Source of the DNA: Ophioceras dolichostomum
Taxonomy: Eukaryota > Ascomycota > Sordariomycetes > Magnaporthales > Ophioceraceae
DNA length: 64,000 nt
Reading direction: 5' to 3'
NCBI GenBank assembly: GCA_003049485.1
Contig: PYST01000118.1
Span: 1-64,000 of the forward strand
Positions 12,701-27,064 of the stretch are shown piece by piece. Both the position numbers and the translations under genes were made by a program. Each line of letters opens with the position of its first letter. Within the stretch, counting starts at the first letter, position 1. Under the pieces are notes generated by a model. That model did not search any database. It saw nothing but the letters and a program-made list of their open reading frames with translations, and was not told where the DNA came from.

Positions 12701-15700
12701 CTGCAACAGTTCTAGGCGAGCGACCGAGCAGAGCATAGGAAGGAACATGGCACATCAGGAGGTCGACTGCAGTGAGCTAACAGGAACCTGCAGTGAGCTA
12801 ACAGGAACCTGCAGGGACGAGCGAGCGGCATCGAAGCGATGAACCGAAGCGATGAACCCGTAGCGAACGCAATGGTCAACAGTTCGTCAACCAGCTGCAG
12901 GCCCATGGCGTTTTGAACCCAGGTTTAGAGGTTGTGAGAGCAGTTGCAGGCAGTTGGAGAGAGAAATGGTGAGAGGGAGATGCTGCTTACGGTACCATTG
13001 CAGGTGCTGGGCTGCAGATAGAACCATGATCATCACCACCAGCCTATCACTGAGTCCGCTCTCGTCACCGAATCAGGGTGATTTCATTCCCCGTCTCCAA
13101 AAAGAAAAAAACATCAAAAGAACGATGCTAATACCTGCTACCTCGTCCCTTGTATCGGCAGAGTTGCCAGTTGGATAGGTAGAATCTAGGCACAGAAGAA
13201 AAGACCTCGACCGCCGGGAGGAAAAAAAAAGGAGGAAAAAAAGAGGGCAGTACACGTCGATCGCTCGATCGCTAAACGTCTGCCATCCGCCGAATCGGCG
13301 GTCTGCAGCCAACTGCAGCGAACTGCAGCGAACCGCACCGCACCGACCCGGACAAGCCCTCCACGATGATGAAGCACGCATCCCCAGGTATTAAGAGGAG
13401 TACGTCAACCAAATATCTACAACTCTTGGCGCATCACGAACGCGCACTCAGACTCCTCGAACGAACCGCATTCGGCTTTCCTCGGTCGGCAGTTACAACG
13501 TACGCAGTTACGCCCGTGCTTGCATCTCTCCATGTAAGTGTGTGCGTGTAAGTGGTCTGTACCACTTCGATGAAGATCAGACGAAAAACAAGCGAAAAGC
13601 AGGAGGACCACGGAGCACGCACGTTCATTCACTTCTGCTGAACATACGGATGTGAAAGGAAACGGCAAGAAAGGCCGAGGAAGGGACCCTACATACCTCC
13701 TCCCTCCATCCATAGCTCAGAACCGGACCGACCGCCTGAATCTTTTCTTTTTTGTCAGTTTTCTTGAATCGATTGAGGTTCTCAGTTGTTTTTTTTGGTA
13801 GCGATTGTGTGCTGAGAGCTGCAGTTGCCGGAGGGGGAAAGACGCGCCCCACCAGGTTGCTGCGAACTGCTGCAGGAGTGAGGGGAGGGGGCCGGCCAGA
13901 ACCCTCGAACCGGGCGACCTGGCCAGAATGGAGAGAAATGGATGGAATGGATGAACAGCAGCACCTTCAGTACGCACCTGTGACTTTCCATTCACCCCTA
14001 GGAAACTGGAAGAAGAAGGAGAAGAAGAAGAAGAAGAGGCAAGTAAGTTGAAGTTGAGAGGTAAGACGACGAGATGCCTGTCGTCTTCGCCGCGGGGTAG
14101 GTAGTGGGAAGGAAGGAGGAAGATTGGGAAGAGAGCGAGAGAGAGAGGGGCAAACAGCGGCGGAACCTCCAGCGCACGGGGCGGGCGGGCGCGGCAAGGA
14201 CGCTGATCCCATCATCTATTCTCCGATGCGACTGGAGTCAAGTTCTTGACGGGCCGTGGGCCTTTTGACGGGCCTTTGGCGGGAGGGGGAGGCGGAGCAC
14301 TTACTTCACTTTTCATCACTATTATCATGGTCACCACCACCACGACCACGACGTTTCCTTCTTGTTGTGGTTGTTGTTGGACCCCATCCATGTGAATACT
14401 ATCAAGCCAAGAAAGAGATGATGAAAAAGCCCTCATGGATGGATCTCGGCCTGCAGACTGACCAAGGAGGGTCTCGTCCGCTTCAACTCCGGCCGCTTGC
14501 ATCCCTTCAGGAATGACTCCGGCCGTATCTACCTAGGTATCTAGCGTCTACCATCCTGCGTAAGTAGGTTGGCCGTGTATGTGATCCCGCTGCGAAATGA
14601 ACGGACTCCGCCCGGGGAAGAGGCCGGGACGCGGAGGAAGGAAGGATTTTTAGGTCGCAGATTCAGCTGCCAGCCAGCCATCCGAGAACGGACAGAATCA
14701 GTGTGGCGTTTATATTGGCGTTTATGATAGAATGCTTCATGCTGTATTTGATCTGCCGACAGGAGGGATTACGTGTTCTCTTTGTCCGGCAAGTCATTTT
14801 CGCTCTTGAGGGCGAGATAGAGCGTCGACCTGTTGATATGGAATATGGTACGGCCTCAATAAGGAGGCGTCGTGATGGTGGTGGTGGTGGTGATAGCTTC
14901 TGCATTTGAAGATTGAGTGGGTGGGTGGGTTTCCGTTTCCGGACGACTTGGACTTTCGAACTAGGCCTGTCCTGGCCATTGTCAGCAGTGGGGCTTGCGC
15001 CATCTGCATTCCTCCCTCTTTTTGCGCTCACTTCTCACACCGGAAGACCTCCCCGCGTCCTATCTTGACTTCAAAGAAAGCCACCGACATGGATTCGGCG
15101 TTGAGGAATTGGGGGGGTGAGTGGGTGGGTGTGTGGTGCTTGCTGGTCCCGTTCCGTCCCAGTCTGGATGGATTGAGGATAGAGAGACAGAGAGAGAGAG
15201 AAAGCGTTTCAGCTCTCCTCTTCCTCCACTTTCCACCTTTTTCTTTCTTTCGCGGTGATAGTGATAGTGACAGCGAAGTGGCTGGCTGACCCCTGCGTCA
15301 GGAGAGGGAATATGTGCTGATACTGTGGTGTGCTCGCTTGATCTTCGGGGAACTCGGGCGAGCTGCTGGCGGGAGCTGGCGGGCTGGCTAGCCCAGCCTG
15401 CGGGGCTTTTTCTGCTCGTTTTTTCTTTCTTTTTTTCTCCTGGTGATTGGCGATCACTGTTTGATTCCCGGGTCACAGGAGACGCAGACTCGCTCCCACC
15501 TCAGAGTATCATCGCCGGGGGATGATTCCCAGGCGCCCTATGCTAGCCCGTTTCCCATCACCGTCTTGGCGACAGACCTCGCTCTTAAGGGCAGGTACCT
15601 GGGTACATTGTACCTCCGACCTCGGGGCAGCGAGACATGCCAACTTCTAGCGGGACTATAGAGAACGCCATCTGGCGATGTCTGTACATGTAATTTCACA

Positions 15701-18700
15701 TCTCGGACTGCCAAATCGATGTTATTGGTTATTGCTGACCCAAACTTTGCCGTGTGGTCTGTGTGTGTGAGAGGGAAAAAAAATGATAGCGCCCGACCGA
15801 GATTGTGATGGCCTCGTCTGCAGTGCACGCGCAGCACGTTGAATCTAATAGTACATGTACGCTTGGGAGCCTTGCATATGGAGTACGTGTGCAGATATGG
15901 ATCAAGTCAGGGCCAAGTCGGGCAGGGCAGTAGCACAAGGCAGGTGGTGTGTACCTACAGGTATATTTGCGCATTTTAATCGTCGCAATTGCTTGTCTCA
16001 CTCGTGGCTGGCTAAGAGTGCCGTCCTTTTTTTTGTGATATCTCCAAGGGCCTGCGGATATCCTCTTGCACTCACCTTGTGATTTGCTGGTCTGTCTCAG
16101 AAAAAGAAGTTGTCACGACTAGTGATATAGAGACATACCCGGGAGACGGGCACGATGATGATGACGTCGCCGGATTTAAAAATGACAGATAGCGACCCGG
16201 GACTGCCGTGTGCGTTCGTTCGTTCTCGAGAGTCGTCAAGCATCCTGAGGTCCATGTCGCTCTGTCGTGGGGTTTATCAACTGCTACAACAGACTAACAC
16301 AGATGACAAGGAGACAATCAAAGTTGCCCCTCACTTGCCCCTCGTCTTCGCTTCCTGCCGCGCCTGCGGATGGAACCTGTCACGGCCAGTGAGCTGATAG
16401 TGATATAATGGATGTGATGCTTTCGATAATCGAGGGTTCCTGGCCGATATCACCGCTTCCATGGTTCAGGTTGGGAGTTGATGTGGGGGTGCCCTGTCAG
16501 TGTTGCAATGACCATCGCTTGTTCAGAGCTTTTTTGGAGTGGACCTTCAAATGGGGGAAATTCCCGGTTTTTGAGAAGCAAGACACCGAAACCAGAAGGA
16601 AGGTCAATGATGCGTGTGAGATCGCTTGTTGTGTGCCAGGGCCATTTGCTGGCACTTGCTGGGACTGATCTGATCACTGTAAGCAGAGGCCACAAGTTCG
16701 CTGTCGATTGTTGCGTTGACCAGACACGAGTCGCACCAGGTCCTGCTGCGTGTTCCACGGCTGGCGTTAATCCGGCCGGCTGAAGATCAGTTAGATTTGC
16801 AGATTGCAGAGCCTCATCCCGCCCTCAGAACTCGGGAGCCGGAGCCGGCGTCAATGCGCCACGAGCACCGCAGACGGGGAAAAACCGATCGTCCTCGACT
16901 GACTTTCAGCGACTTTTGAGCACATCATGTATCAGTAAGCCCATCCGTGATGGCCGCCCATCCAGTCTGGGACGGGTTTCGACAATCATTAGAATAACTG
17001 ATGCGGATGTCATGTGAGCGAGCTTGGCCTATAAGTTGGGATGCATTATGGGCAGGGAAGGCAAGAAACAACAGCGGACAATGGCATTGACCGCCGGGGG
17101 AGGAGGCGTCGATCCTTCTGGAGGTTGATGGCTGACAACTTGCAGGAGACGGGTGACGAGGACGAAAACGTTGCTATTTCGTATCGAATGGCTTGCGAGG
17201 TGCTATCACATCACACAAGACGCAGGTCGCCGTCCATTTCAGCACCTGTCCACTTGCACCCGCAGAAGGAGTGCCAGTGGGAGCAATAACCAAGGTCAGC
17301 CTTGATGTGATTCGAGTCTGCCCGAGTCAGACTTTCTTCTCCTTTTCTCGGGGCACACATTGCGTGGGGGAACCGCCGAAGAGAGTGGGATGGACGTTGC
17401 AATGATGCGCGAGATATCTCGCAACGACCGTTGATGACAAGCACGGCTTTTTTGCGTCGCTTACATCCATCCAGTCAGGTCAGGCAGGCAGGCGCCTCCT
17501 CTTTCTTTTGGGCGAATTCCTATCCCATTTGGTCAATGCGACTGTGGACAAGAAGCAAGAGAAGCGACAATTTCGAGGAATATTTTCACCGATCCAGCCA
17601 TTATTGCATTTGAGAGGACCCCATCGATACCAATAACGATAATATATTCCTTCACGAAAGTCTCCATAGCGAAAGTATCTATACTCGTACGGGTACTTTC
17701 GTAACTCGTCCGAATGGACACCTCGTCCTTCCACCTCGCCAGCTCGGAAATTGGTAGCAGCTTGCCCGCCGCCGCCGTCAGAACTCAGAAACGACAGCAG
17801 AAAGCAAGAAAAGCTGCTGTGGGCGGAAATACAGCAGTGATGGGCGAATTTGCTGCTGAGTCGTCACACATGTGAGACGACCACAAAGATTCCCCACTTA
17901 AGCACCTGCGAGCAGGTCTCTGTCGGATGCTTCTTCCAAAACATTGCCGAGAAGAGGCTTGCAGCCAGCGGTAGCAGCACTCTTTTCGTCACTTCATCAT
18001 CCACACCCCCCTTGTTTTCGCTTTCTCGCAACCCGGGAGACCTCGCTCTCTGCTGCTGAGTGGAATGCTGCTCATCACTCAACCGGAGCAGTCTCAGGAG
18101 AGTCGCATTTTCTTTTAAGTCGCAGCGCAGGAGGAAAGTGGAAGGCTTGCGCAGCAGCGGAGAAAAGGAAGGAGCCTAGAATCCATTAGACGCTCCACCT
18201 AGGCCTTCTGAGCGACCGCTAAGAACTCCACAGGTGAGGGAAAGAAAGGGAAGTGAGCAGCAGCTGGTGATGCGACGACCCGGGAGGCCAAGTTGTAGAA
18301 TAGGGGTGATTGCTGTAAGCGAGCTTTTGTTCCCCTTTCCGACTCCTAATCTTCTGGGGCGGCGTCTTTCCTCTGGAGCCCTGCTCCGTAATGCCCTGGA
18401 GCTGGAAGCTGAACCTTCCTCTCGGGACTATTGTGACGTATCACAAACCAGGCGACTGGAAGCTCCTTGCTGGCGGGGACCGACGGGGAGTCTCTGGGCT
18501 TCATAGTGACATGGTGTGTGTTAGCGCGAGTCTTGACCTGTCGTGTCGATTTCGGTGTGCTGGGTGCTGGAGATGTGGGCATCTCCCTTGTCTTTCTCGG
18601 CGGGCCAGTCGACCTGCGCGAGCTTCCCTTTTCGACATCGCCGGCATCAGATCCTTCGCCCTTCGCCGGTCCACAATCGAACGCCCATTCTTTCCTTCTC

Positions 18701-21500
18701 TTTTCCTCGTAGCTCTCGCGCTTGCAGCATATGCAGCCCTGAATATTGTGCGTCGGGCATTTTGAGGAGAGAACGTAAAGACAGATTTTGAGTCCGAGTC
18801 TGTAGTTCAAGCAAGACCTGCGTCGGGCATTTAAAAAAACGAAGGGCTTCAACCCCTGAAACTAGCAGATGACAGCGAGAGAAAATGAATATTTGAGGTT
18901 TGTTATTGATGACCCCAAGCCAGGGGCACGACGGCACTAATACAAATCGTGCTTGCGAGAATAGATCAACCACCATTGCTAACTCGTCCTCCAAAAAAGG
19001 CATTAACTCGTACGAAATATGTAAAATCACAATTTTAAACCAATGACCGGCCGATCCTCAACTCTTCTCGGCCTGTAGTTCATATCGAATATTGTTTGTT
19101 GCTGCGGCCAGCCGGCCGGAGTTACTGCGTCGGATAACAAGAGCCTCCCACCGGTCGCTGAGAGCGGCAAGGAAACCATTCCGGATACAGTGCCATCCCC
19201 TGGCCGATGAGGAGGGGTCGAATGGGACTCTTGAGAGGCAACGAGACACCCTCAGCCGTCGCCCCGGTCCTGGTTAACAGATATCCTTGTCCGTCAGGGA
19301 TCAAACCCCGACTGACAGGTCGGGAAGCCGGGGTGGTGGTGGTCGAACAAGGTTCAGGGCGGTGGTGGCTGGGCTTCTAGGCAAACCCCTCCAGAAAGAA
19401 GGAAAGTCTTGTGTGTTTGGAAGGAATCCAGAGGAATTCATGTCTGCAACTTGGCAGAGAGCCCGCAAGCGACGAAGAAAGCGGTATGAAAAGTGAAAAA
19501 TGAAATATTGCACCTCCGGCGTAGGTCGTTTGGAAGGTGGACACTGGACTCACCGGTGAGCGACAAGCAAAGAGGAGAAACGACTAAATAAGAAAGTCAC
19601 AACCTGGAAACCTGAAATGCGCGCAAATTCCGTTGAGAGGGGGTCGAGGGGGCAGCTCATCCCTGACTTATCGGTGAATCAGAAAGCAGTCAGCAAGCCC
19701 AGCGGCAGCAGGTGAAGCTTCCCCGGTGGCGTGCAGAAACCTGCGCCGTACAGGCACTTGTCGCAGCATATTCCCTGTTGTCCGAACGGAGTAAGCGGAT
19801 GTTGTCATGGATTGATTGACGAGAGCTGAAGAACTGATATTCTGATAGAAAGAAAAACAAAATAAATAAACAGAATAAAAATTGAAATTCCAATATCTGA
19901 TCCATCACCACAGTCACAGCTGACGGAGACAGTGACGAAACCGGAAGAGAAAAGAGTCTTTTTCGTCATGTTTTCCTCCCGGGTGGGTGATGCGCCGAAC
20001 CGGGCATTTCGGCCGAGAAAAGCTTTCTAAGAAGTATCAGATCAGCCAAAGGCAACTAAAAGGCACCTAGACCACACGGGGTGAGGATAGAACATGAAAG
20101 AGAGGGTCTAGGGGTTCAGGTACACTCGTACGCTGGTAGGTGAAGGAGAGGAAAGCACGAGCAAGCCAATACTCGAAAGAGTCATGATCATCACCCGAAG
20201 ATCTTCCGTGACAAACCACGGCCGGACAGGCATCGAAGTCTCGCCGTAAAAGCCCCATCCAGTCGGCCGAGTCATCTCCGTGGGCTGGCCATTTGGCTAG
20301 AAGGACTGACGGACGTACGGGGTGGGGAAAGAGGGAAAAGAAAGCCGGGACCCTGATGAGCTCTCCGCACCTCGTCGGACCCGAAGTCGTCATCGCAGAG
20401 AGGGGGCAGAGAGACAGAGATGGGACCGACTGGGGCCGACTGGGAGTGCAGAGATGGAAGGTAGCATCTATGACGAAAATTCAGGACAAAAAATAACGAC
20501 AGTTGAAGAAGAGAGAATCGGAGGGGCGGATCTGTCCGAGTCGATGGGATGGGATGGACCATGGCAAACATCATCGTTCCCCCCGCCGCTGGCGCCCGGG
20601 CGGCGGTCATCTGGTCAAGGGTTTTTCATGAAGAGAACACGGACGCACACATAACACACAGACGGAGGAGGGAAAGGGAAAAAGGGAAAGTGAAAGAGGG
20701 GAAAGGTCGAGCGATTCGAGTCGGCGCAACTTTGTCGACTTCGAGACATCTCAAGACCGACCCCAACCCCGACATCCAGACCAAAGATTCCCCAAGTATG
20801 GTACGCTAAAAACTCTCAAAGGTTGACAGAGATACCCAGCACGTGTGTGTAGCGGTGACGACTGCTCTCTTCCACCCAAAAATAAAAAAGGATGCTGGGG
20901 GATTTGCGAAAGGACGGGAGAGGGGAATCTTCTCTCATCTCCCCCAGAAAAACCTTGTCCGTCAAGCAAGACCAGACCAGACCAGAACCATAACCATAAC
21001 CAACGACAGGCATGAGAGCAACGAAGGAAAGGTGCACCGAACTCGGATCAGCCAGGATGTCGATAATAGGTACGATAATACTACGGATACAGGCAAGGAG
21101 GCACTCAGTACCCATCCATCGAGTAGCAGGCTCCTGTTATCAATATCATCCGCACCCCGCAACCGCATGCTGCTGGGGCATGCTGGGGACAACTCCTTCG
21201 TTCCTCCTCCGTTCTCGTCACCACCACGACATGGACCTCGCAGGACGACAACGCGTTGCGTTCTTCAGAATGCATGTACATTTATGTCCACAAAACAACC
21301 AAGCAACACGACACAAAAAGAGAGTTCAATGTCAAGGTGATTCGCCCCTTTGCCCAGGATTATCGAAATGAGATTACACTATTTTTGTACTCATTTGGGG
21401 TTGTGCTTTGCGCACAAATACGAGTAATGCAACCAGAACGAGTAATGCAACAGCCGGCTCCAGGTCTCCCCTTGCCTTGTCCTGCTTGGTTCAGGTTTGC
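12701..21500. other. No gene recognised; spacer with a CTGCAG cluster
   Basis: A 21 bp tandem duplication (12767-12808) opens a 1.1 kb patch with ten CTGCAG palindromes (to 13875). A TACCTAGGTA palindrome sits at 14530-14539 and CAGGTACCTG at 15592-15601. A 14 bp direct repeat (TGCGTCGGGCATTT) occurs at 18749-18762 and 18819-18832. A Tyr-rich short frame lies at 17480-17734 on the minus strand. No protein family is recognised. Confidence 0.6.
12767..12808 (+). repeat. 21 bp tandem duplication
   Basis: The unit CTGCAGTGAGCTAACAGGAAC occurs at 12767-12787 and again, identical, at 12788-12808; a third partial copy (CTGCAG) follows. Confidence 0.95.
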
Positions 21501-21799
21501 CTCCTTTTTTCTTTCACCCCTCTCTCTCTCTCTCTCTCTTTTCCCCCCGCTATCAGATATCAGTTTTTTTTCCGAAAGAATATCACCTCCAAAAGCGCGT
21601 TTTCCCTTTCCTGTCTTCTAGCTTTCTCCATCGAAACCCGAACGAGAATTCAATGGGCCAGCAAAAAAATGGCACCCAGCCCAGTGCAGTGTGTGTGCCT
21701 GATCGACCAGAAGGGTCCACGGCGCGTTCAAAGCCCGAATCCATCGTATATGTCCGTGTGCTATGGCCTCCCTGGGGAAAGGGTTCATGACAGTGAGCA

Positions 21800-21819
21800 G
21801 GGGGGGGGGGGGGGGGGGN
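21800..21819 (+). repeat. Poly-G run ending in an undetermined base
   Basis: Nineteen G in a row followed by a single N. The length is probably uncertain because of sequencing through the homopolymer. Confidence 0.95.
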
Positions 21820-24800
21820 CACTGGCTTGAAGCTGCCTTGCTGCTGACTTTCCCGACTTCCCCAGCCAGTCCAGTCTTGTTCTGGCTTGTCCCGTCCAGT
21901 GAATCAATCAATCAATCAATCAACCAAGCAACCAACCGACCAACAGGAGACAGGCGGTGTGATAGGCTCGCGATGTGGCAGTGAGTGAGTGAGTGCGGGA
22001 GGGCGACCTTCCCGTCAATTCCATGTCTTCTTCAGGGTCCTCCTCAATCCATTCTTCTTCAGTAACAAATGGGACGTGCACTGCTTGAATGTAACCCCTT
22101 TCCAGGGAGGTGCCGCACAGAGAGAGGAAAGAGGAGAGGAGGGTGTTTGGACGACCCCTCTTTCCTTGTTCTTATCCTCTCTCAATTGAAGCCGTGCACA
22201 CACACACACCCCTCCCAACAAACTCGAACGCCACACACGGCCTGGAAGAAGATCATTCGTATCCGTAAAAGAGATGAACTCAAAGCAAAAGAGCCAGATA
22301 GAGACACACACACAGAGAGAGAGAGAGAGAAAGAGAAGAAGAGAAAATCCCAGGTCCGTAGGTCGGCCAGACCTGGATTTGGTCTGCCAGACGAGGGGCC
22401 CGCGGCAGTTTAGATTGAGGGGGAGGGAGAGAAAAACGCGGGAGGAAGCGAAGCAAGGAGTTTTTTGGTCCCCCGATTTTAGCCTGGTGTCTTTGCTTGC
22501 AGGTTTGCTTTCTCCTTCCCGCCTCCAGAGACGGGAAGAGGGGGAAAATGTCACAAGTGAAAAGAAAGTGAAGACAAAAAGGCACGGCACGAAATTCGGG
22601 ATGTGATGTGATATGTTGTAGAAACGAAACATCAACGGGGTTTCTTCTTTTCTTTGTCAATTGATCCGGCCGGCATGTGGCGCGCACGGCGTGAATACGG
22701 TGATAGGGGTTTTTTGCGATTGGGTCGTCGTCGTCCGCTTCGCGGTAGCCTTGATTTCTTCAGGGGCTTGCGCTTACTTCGAGCTTGACTTGGTGATGTG
22801 CATGTACCTGCGTTTCTGGCATGCATGCCTCGACGGGCGTCGCTTCAAGTGCCACTATCGAAAGAGGGCTCCCTCCTACCACCTATACCGCACACACCCA
22901 GGCACATAGGTGCGTTGTCCGTTTATCTCTCGGTCTGGCATGGTCTGGTCTGGCGTGCGCTGGTCTGGCACAGTGATATCTGGTCCCGCTAAGCAGAGGA
23001 GAAACATGTCCTGTAGGAGCGAGCTTTGTAACGTCGGTGATCAGTCCTCGCATCCCATCACAGTGGTATTACACCGTCAAGAGAGGAAAGAAGGGGGGAA
23101 CGTCGGGCTAGGAGGTGTATGGTTTGTTTGTCGATGTCTCATTTTCATCGTTCTAAGTAATCCGCGTCCCGTGTCCCGAACAGGGTAGATGTGGAAGGTG
23201 AGGTTGGAGTAAGCCACGAACTTGTCGGACAAATATAGAAAAGCCTTCACCGGTCCCTGCGTCTGTCTGTTCTGGGGCGTTTCGTTTCTTTGCTGTTGGT
23301 TCCCTGTCGGTTCCTGTTGGTGATTCCGCATATGTGTGTGCTGTTCGCCAGACCTAGGCTGCAAGCACGCCGGTCATCAGCATCAGTGCGTGCGCTCGGG
23401 GACTCGGTATGTTCGGCAATGCAGAGAGGAAAAGGCCTCATGGGACTTTCTACGTCTGTACATAATAATGTTTAGACCATAAATCCTCCGGGTGGCCTGT
23501 ACTGTCGTACTGGAGATAATAGTTGCAAACGTAAGAGAGACCGGAGAGGGAAAATGTGGGTGCGACTGTGATCGACCTGACTCGGCCTCGTATGTGCTTC
23601 ATGTACGCGGATGCAGCACTTCCCAGTTCACCACATGCACGACAGGAGCGGACACTTGGTCCGTGAGGAGGAGTGAAGCCTGCAGGCGGGGGTGACGGGC
23701 GGGTATTTTTTGTCTCAACAAATTCTCACCATCTGGCTCTGAGTCGATGACGAGACCTACATGCATGTACGGGAAGTATGCTAGTGCCAGCAGCAGCAGC
23801 AGAGTCGAAACAACCTATGGAAGCCAGCATGCCACTCGAAAGAGGCCGGCAGTTATCGTACAGCGGCGTGACCACACGCAATGGAGGTATGCGACGTGCC
23901 TGTCATTTGAAGATGCCACATGGTTCCAAGCCGGACGGGAGAGTCGTCACACAACAGCATCCAGAGGAGGGGTTCTGGGAGAACACAGCCAAGGGGACAG
24001 GGTGGAAAAAGCTAGTGTGCTGCTAAACTCTATTCACCCGAAAGCAGCCACAAAATTGCACTGCAGGCGTGGACGGTAGACTTTGCTCCCGCCGTTGAGA
24101 ATCCTCAATATACATCTCCCGGTTGTGTGGATGTGCCGGCCCTTTCACGGCGATGCGGGCCTTGTTCGGGTCCGATGTGGTCGGCACCTACACCGACTTA
24201 GACCGACTCATGGTGTTGGGGGCTGATTGTATGCTTGAAGTTCTATGGTTCCAGACATAGTACAACCCGATGCGCTATTATTAATAGTGCGGAGCGGACT
24301 GGCTCAAAGGGAGGAAGACGTCCGAGAATAACTAAATATTTCCTCGAAATATGTGTACGGAAATGTTGTTCTAAATGTGATGTGTGAGTGATGATGAGTT
24401 CTCTTCTGTGATGTTGCTGAGGACGCTTGGACTTTCCCAGGACTTGGTGGTTGTTTCAACTTGGGGAGGTGGGCAATTGAGCCCGCTCCCGCCTTTGGCA
24501 GCTTGTTTCGATCTCGTTTCAGAAGAAGTGACCAGGGCTCCCACCTCACGATTGGCTGAGCTGCAGTGGTGGGCACGAGAAGGCGGAGAATGGTGGAGAA
24601 CGGCGCACCGGAGCGGCTCCGGGAGGCAAAAGAACGTGGTCTTGCCCACCCCATCCATCAGTCCTAGACCCTTGCAAGTTGCAGTTGAAGGCCGGGGCGA
24701 GAGCGGAGGAGGGGGGCCAGGAATAGGGCCGCCACGTGCGGCCACGTTATCATCCCTGTGCGATCGGTCTGGCTTTTGGGGGACGTGTGATTGTGTGTGT

Positions 24801-27012
24801 GTGTGCGCTGGCTGGTGGCAGTTTTACACTCCATTCTCTCATTGACTGTCGTTCGAACTATGGCGACGGGAATTGACACCTTCTTCACTCGTCGTCGTCC
24901 CGTCTCTCTTTCTGTGCGACACAGAATTTCGCCCAATATTGGATGTATGGAGGTACCTACCTAGATATCACTCAGCCGTTGGGAAATGAACGGGGTGCGC
25001 CTTCACAAGCTCGAACAGGCCGACTTGACGCGCTGCGAAAGCCGGTCGGCACTGAGCTGGAACTGGCAGTTGCTAATCGCTAGTGTGGCCCACCAACGCT
25101 CGTCAGTGTGACAGCATCTCCAGCAACCACGCCTCGGCGAACTTTCTGAGGGCCAGATTGGGGCCGGGAATCGCATCCACCCCTGGAGACATTTCCACTT
25201 CCGGAAATCTTCTCGTCCCGTGGAAATTGCAGAGCGTGAACACAGTATGAAAGCCGCTGGCCGGTGAGCGCTACGAAGACGTAAGTGAGGCCTTTGGAGT
25301 GATAGACCTCCTCTCGCCCGCAAAGTACTTCTACATCGTTCAAAAGCAGGCTCGGAGTGGCTGCCAGAAGCGAATGAATGGCAGAAGCGAAAAAAGGGGC
25401 GCGGATGGGGTCGAGAGAGAGGGGAGGGTGGATGGAGGTGGAGGGGCGCAACTGCCAAGGCCCTTTCCCCCTTGCTCGTGCCTGGCTCACATAGATCGGC
25501 GGACCTCATGAAGAACAGCAAGCAATCCATGCGCCACTGTACCTCAGTACCTTCCGGCTCGTTCTTTCGCTTCGGCAAGCGACGGAGAGGGAGTTCGAGA
25601 GGCACTCAAAAAAAAAAAAAAACTCGAAGAAGATCGCTCTCGCTCGGACCAAGTTCACACAGACGAGACGACGTGCGCCCGGCCGATGTCAATCTTCCGT
25701 CGAGTCGAGGGGGAAACAGAGAGAGTCAAGGGCAAGGGGGCAATGGCTGGCAGATGATCTTTCGTCCCTCGTTTGCATCATGCAGGTTCGTGACGACGGA
25801 GTTGAAGCGGCCGGGCGTCCGTCGGTGGGCCGGAGACGACACTGCGATAGGTCAGGAGAGAGTCGAGACAGCAATGACAGGCGTCTTGGCGCAGGAATAG
25901 CGTCCTGATTCTGTCAGTTTTTCGGAGGAGTTCATCGACAACTTCGTCGTGTGTTCGTGCGTGCGCGCGAGATGTCGAGGGCTCCGCTCCTGCAGTAACA
26001 GACAGCGCAGGCCAAGATTGAGAAAAGGCCTGGGAAAAGGTCTCGAGACCAAAAAAAAAATCCACAAAAAAGGGAAGGCGACTACTGTAGGTACGTGAGG
26101 TCCTAGTCAATCTCTCCTCACAATCAGGCATACGGATAGAGCAAGATAGAACAATACCTCGAGAATCCCTCAAACCTTGGACGACGCAGGAGGGAGGGGG
26201 AGGTTGACAGCCGTTGACACCTTGGAAGGTGGCAGGTCAGTGCTCTTGCAGAGGAAACTCCATTCTGCCCCCGCCCGCGAGAAAGGAAATGGGCGGTGGA
26301 TGGGGAGCGGATTAGAAAACGATGACAAAAAACTTGATAGCGTGCAACAAACAGGAACTGGCAGCAGATCCGAACATGTCGTAGTTCAGATGTGACGACC
26401 TTGCAGCAACCACGCGCATATAGTTACTAGCCTTCTGCAAGATTCCGGCCTCCTTTGCGGGTCCCTCCACTCGCGACGGCTAGTGGGGTGTGGATGTTGA
26501 TGTTGATGTTCGTTGGAGGGCGAGTTCAAGCCAGAGAGGGGAAGAATTCCCCTCTCCTCCGTTATCCGGCCAGTGATGGAGGGTGGGCGCCGCAAATGTT
26601 AAGGTCGCAACAGGCGGTCAAACCTCGAGGACCCTATGAGGCTGATAGAGGGTGCGAAGAGATGATCCCCTCCCCTTCTCAATGCTTCTTTCTAAATTGC
26701 CTAAATGAAGATGCATGGGAGGGTACTGGGGTGCCGCATTGTTGCGTTCGAGTTCACGCAACTGACTGCCACCTTCCCACCACTGTTCTGGTGTGAATAC
26801 ATCACCGAATTGGGTGTAAGTTGTGGGGGTGGGGTCGACTCGGGTTAAGCTTGATAGGGTGCGCCAGACCTTGAGACCGAGATGGGCTCATGTTTGCTCC
26901 ACCTACAGCCGCAGCTTGCGATCATGTGAGGCAAAAGCGGGATGAAGTGGTAATAATCGAGGAGGTACAGAGCACGGATATTGCTGCTCTGGCTCGAAAA
27001 ATACAGGGAATG

Positions 27013-27064
27013 GAGGAAGGAGGGAAGGAGGGAAGGAGGGAAGGAGGGAAGGAGGGAAGGAGGG
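27013..27064 (+). repeat. Purine-only 8 bp satellite (AGGGAAGG)
   Basis: About five and a half perfect AGGGAAGG units from 27021 to 27064, preceded by a degenerate copy; all-purine on the + strand. Confidence 0.9.

Noticed and set aside
14703..14909. Short hydrophobic frame that could be a small membrane peptide
   Set aside because: It starts with GTG; from the first true ATG most of the hydrophobic part is lost, and the rest is Gly/Arg low complexity.
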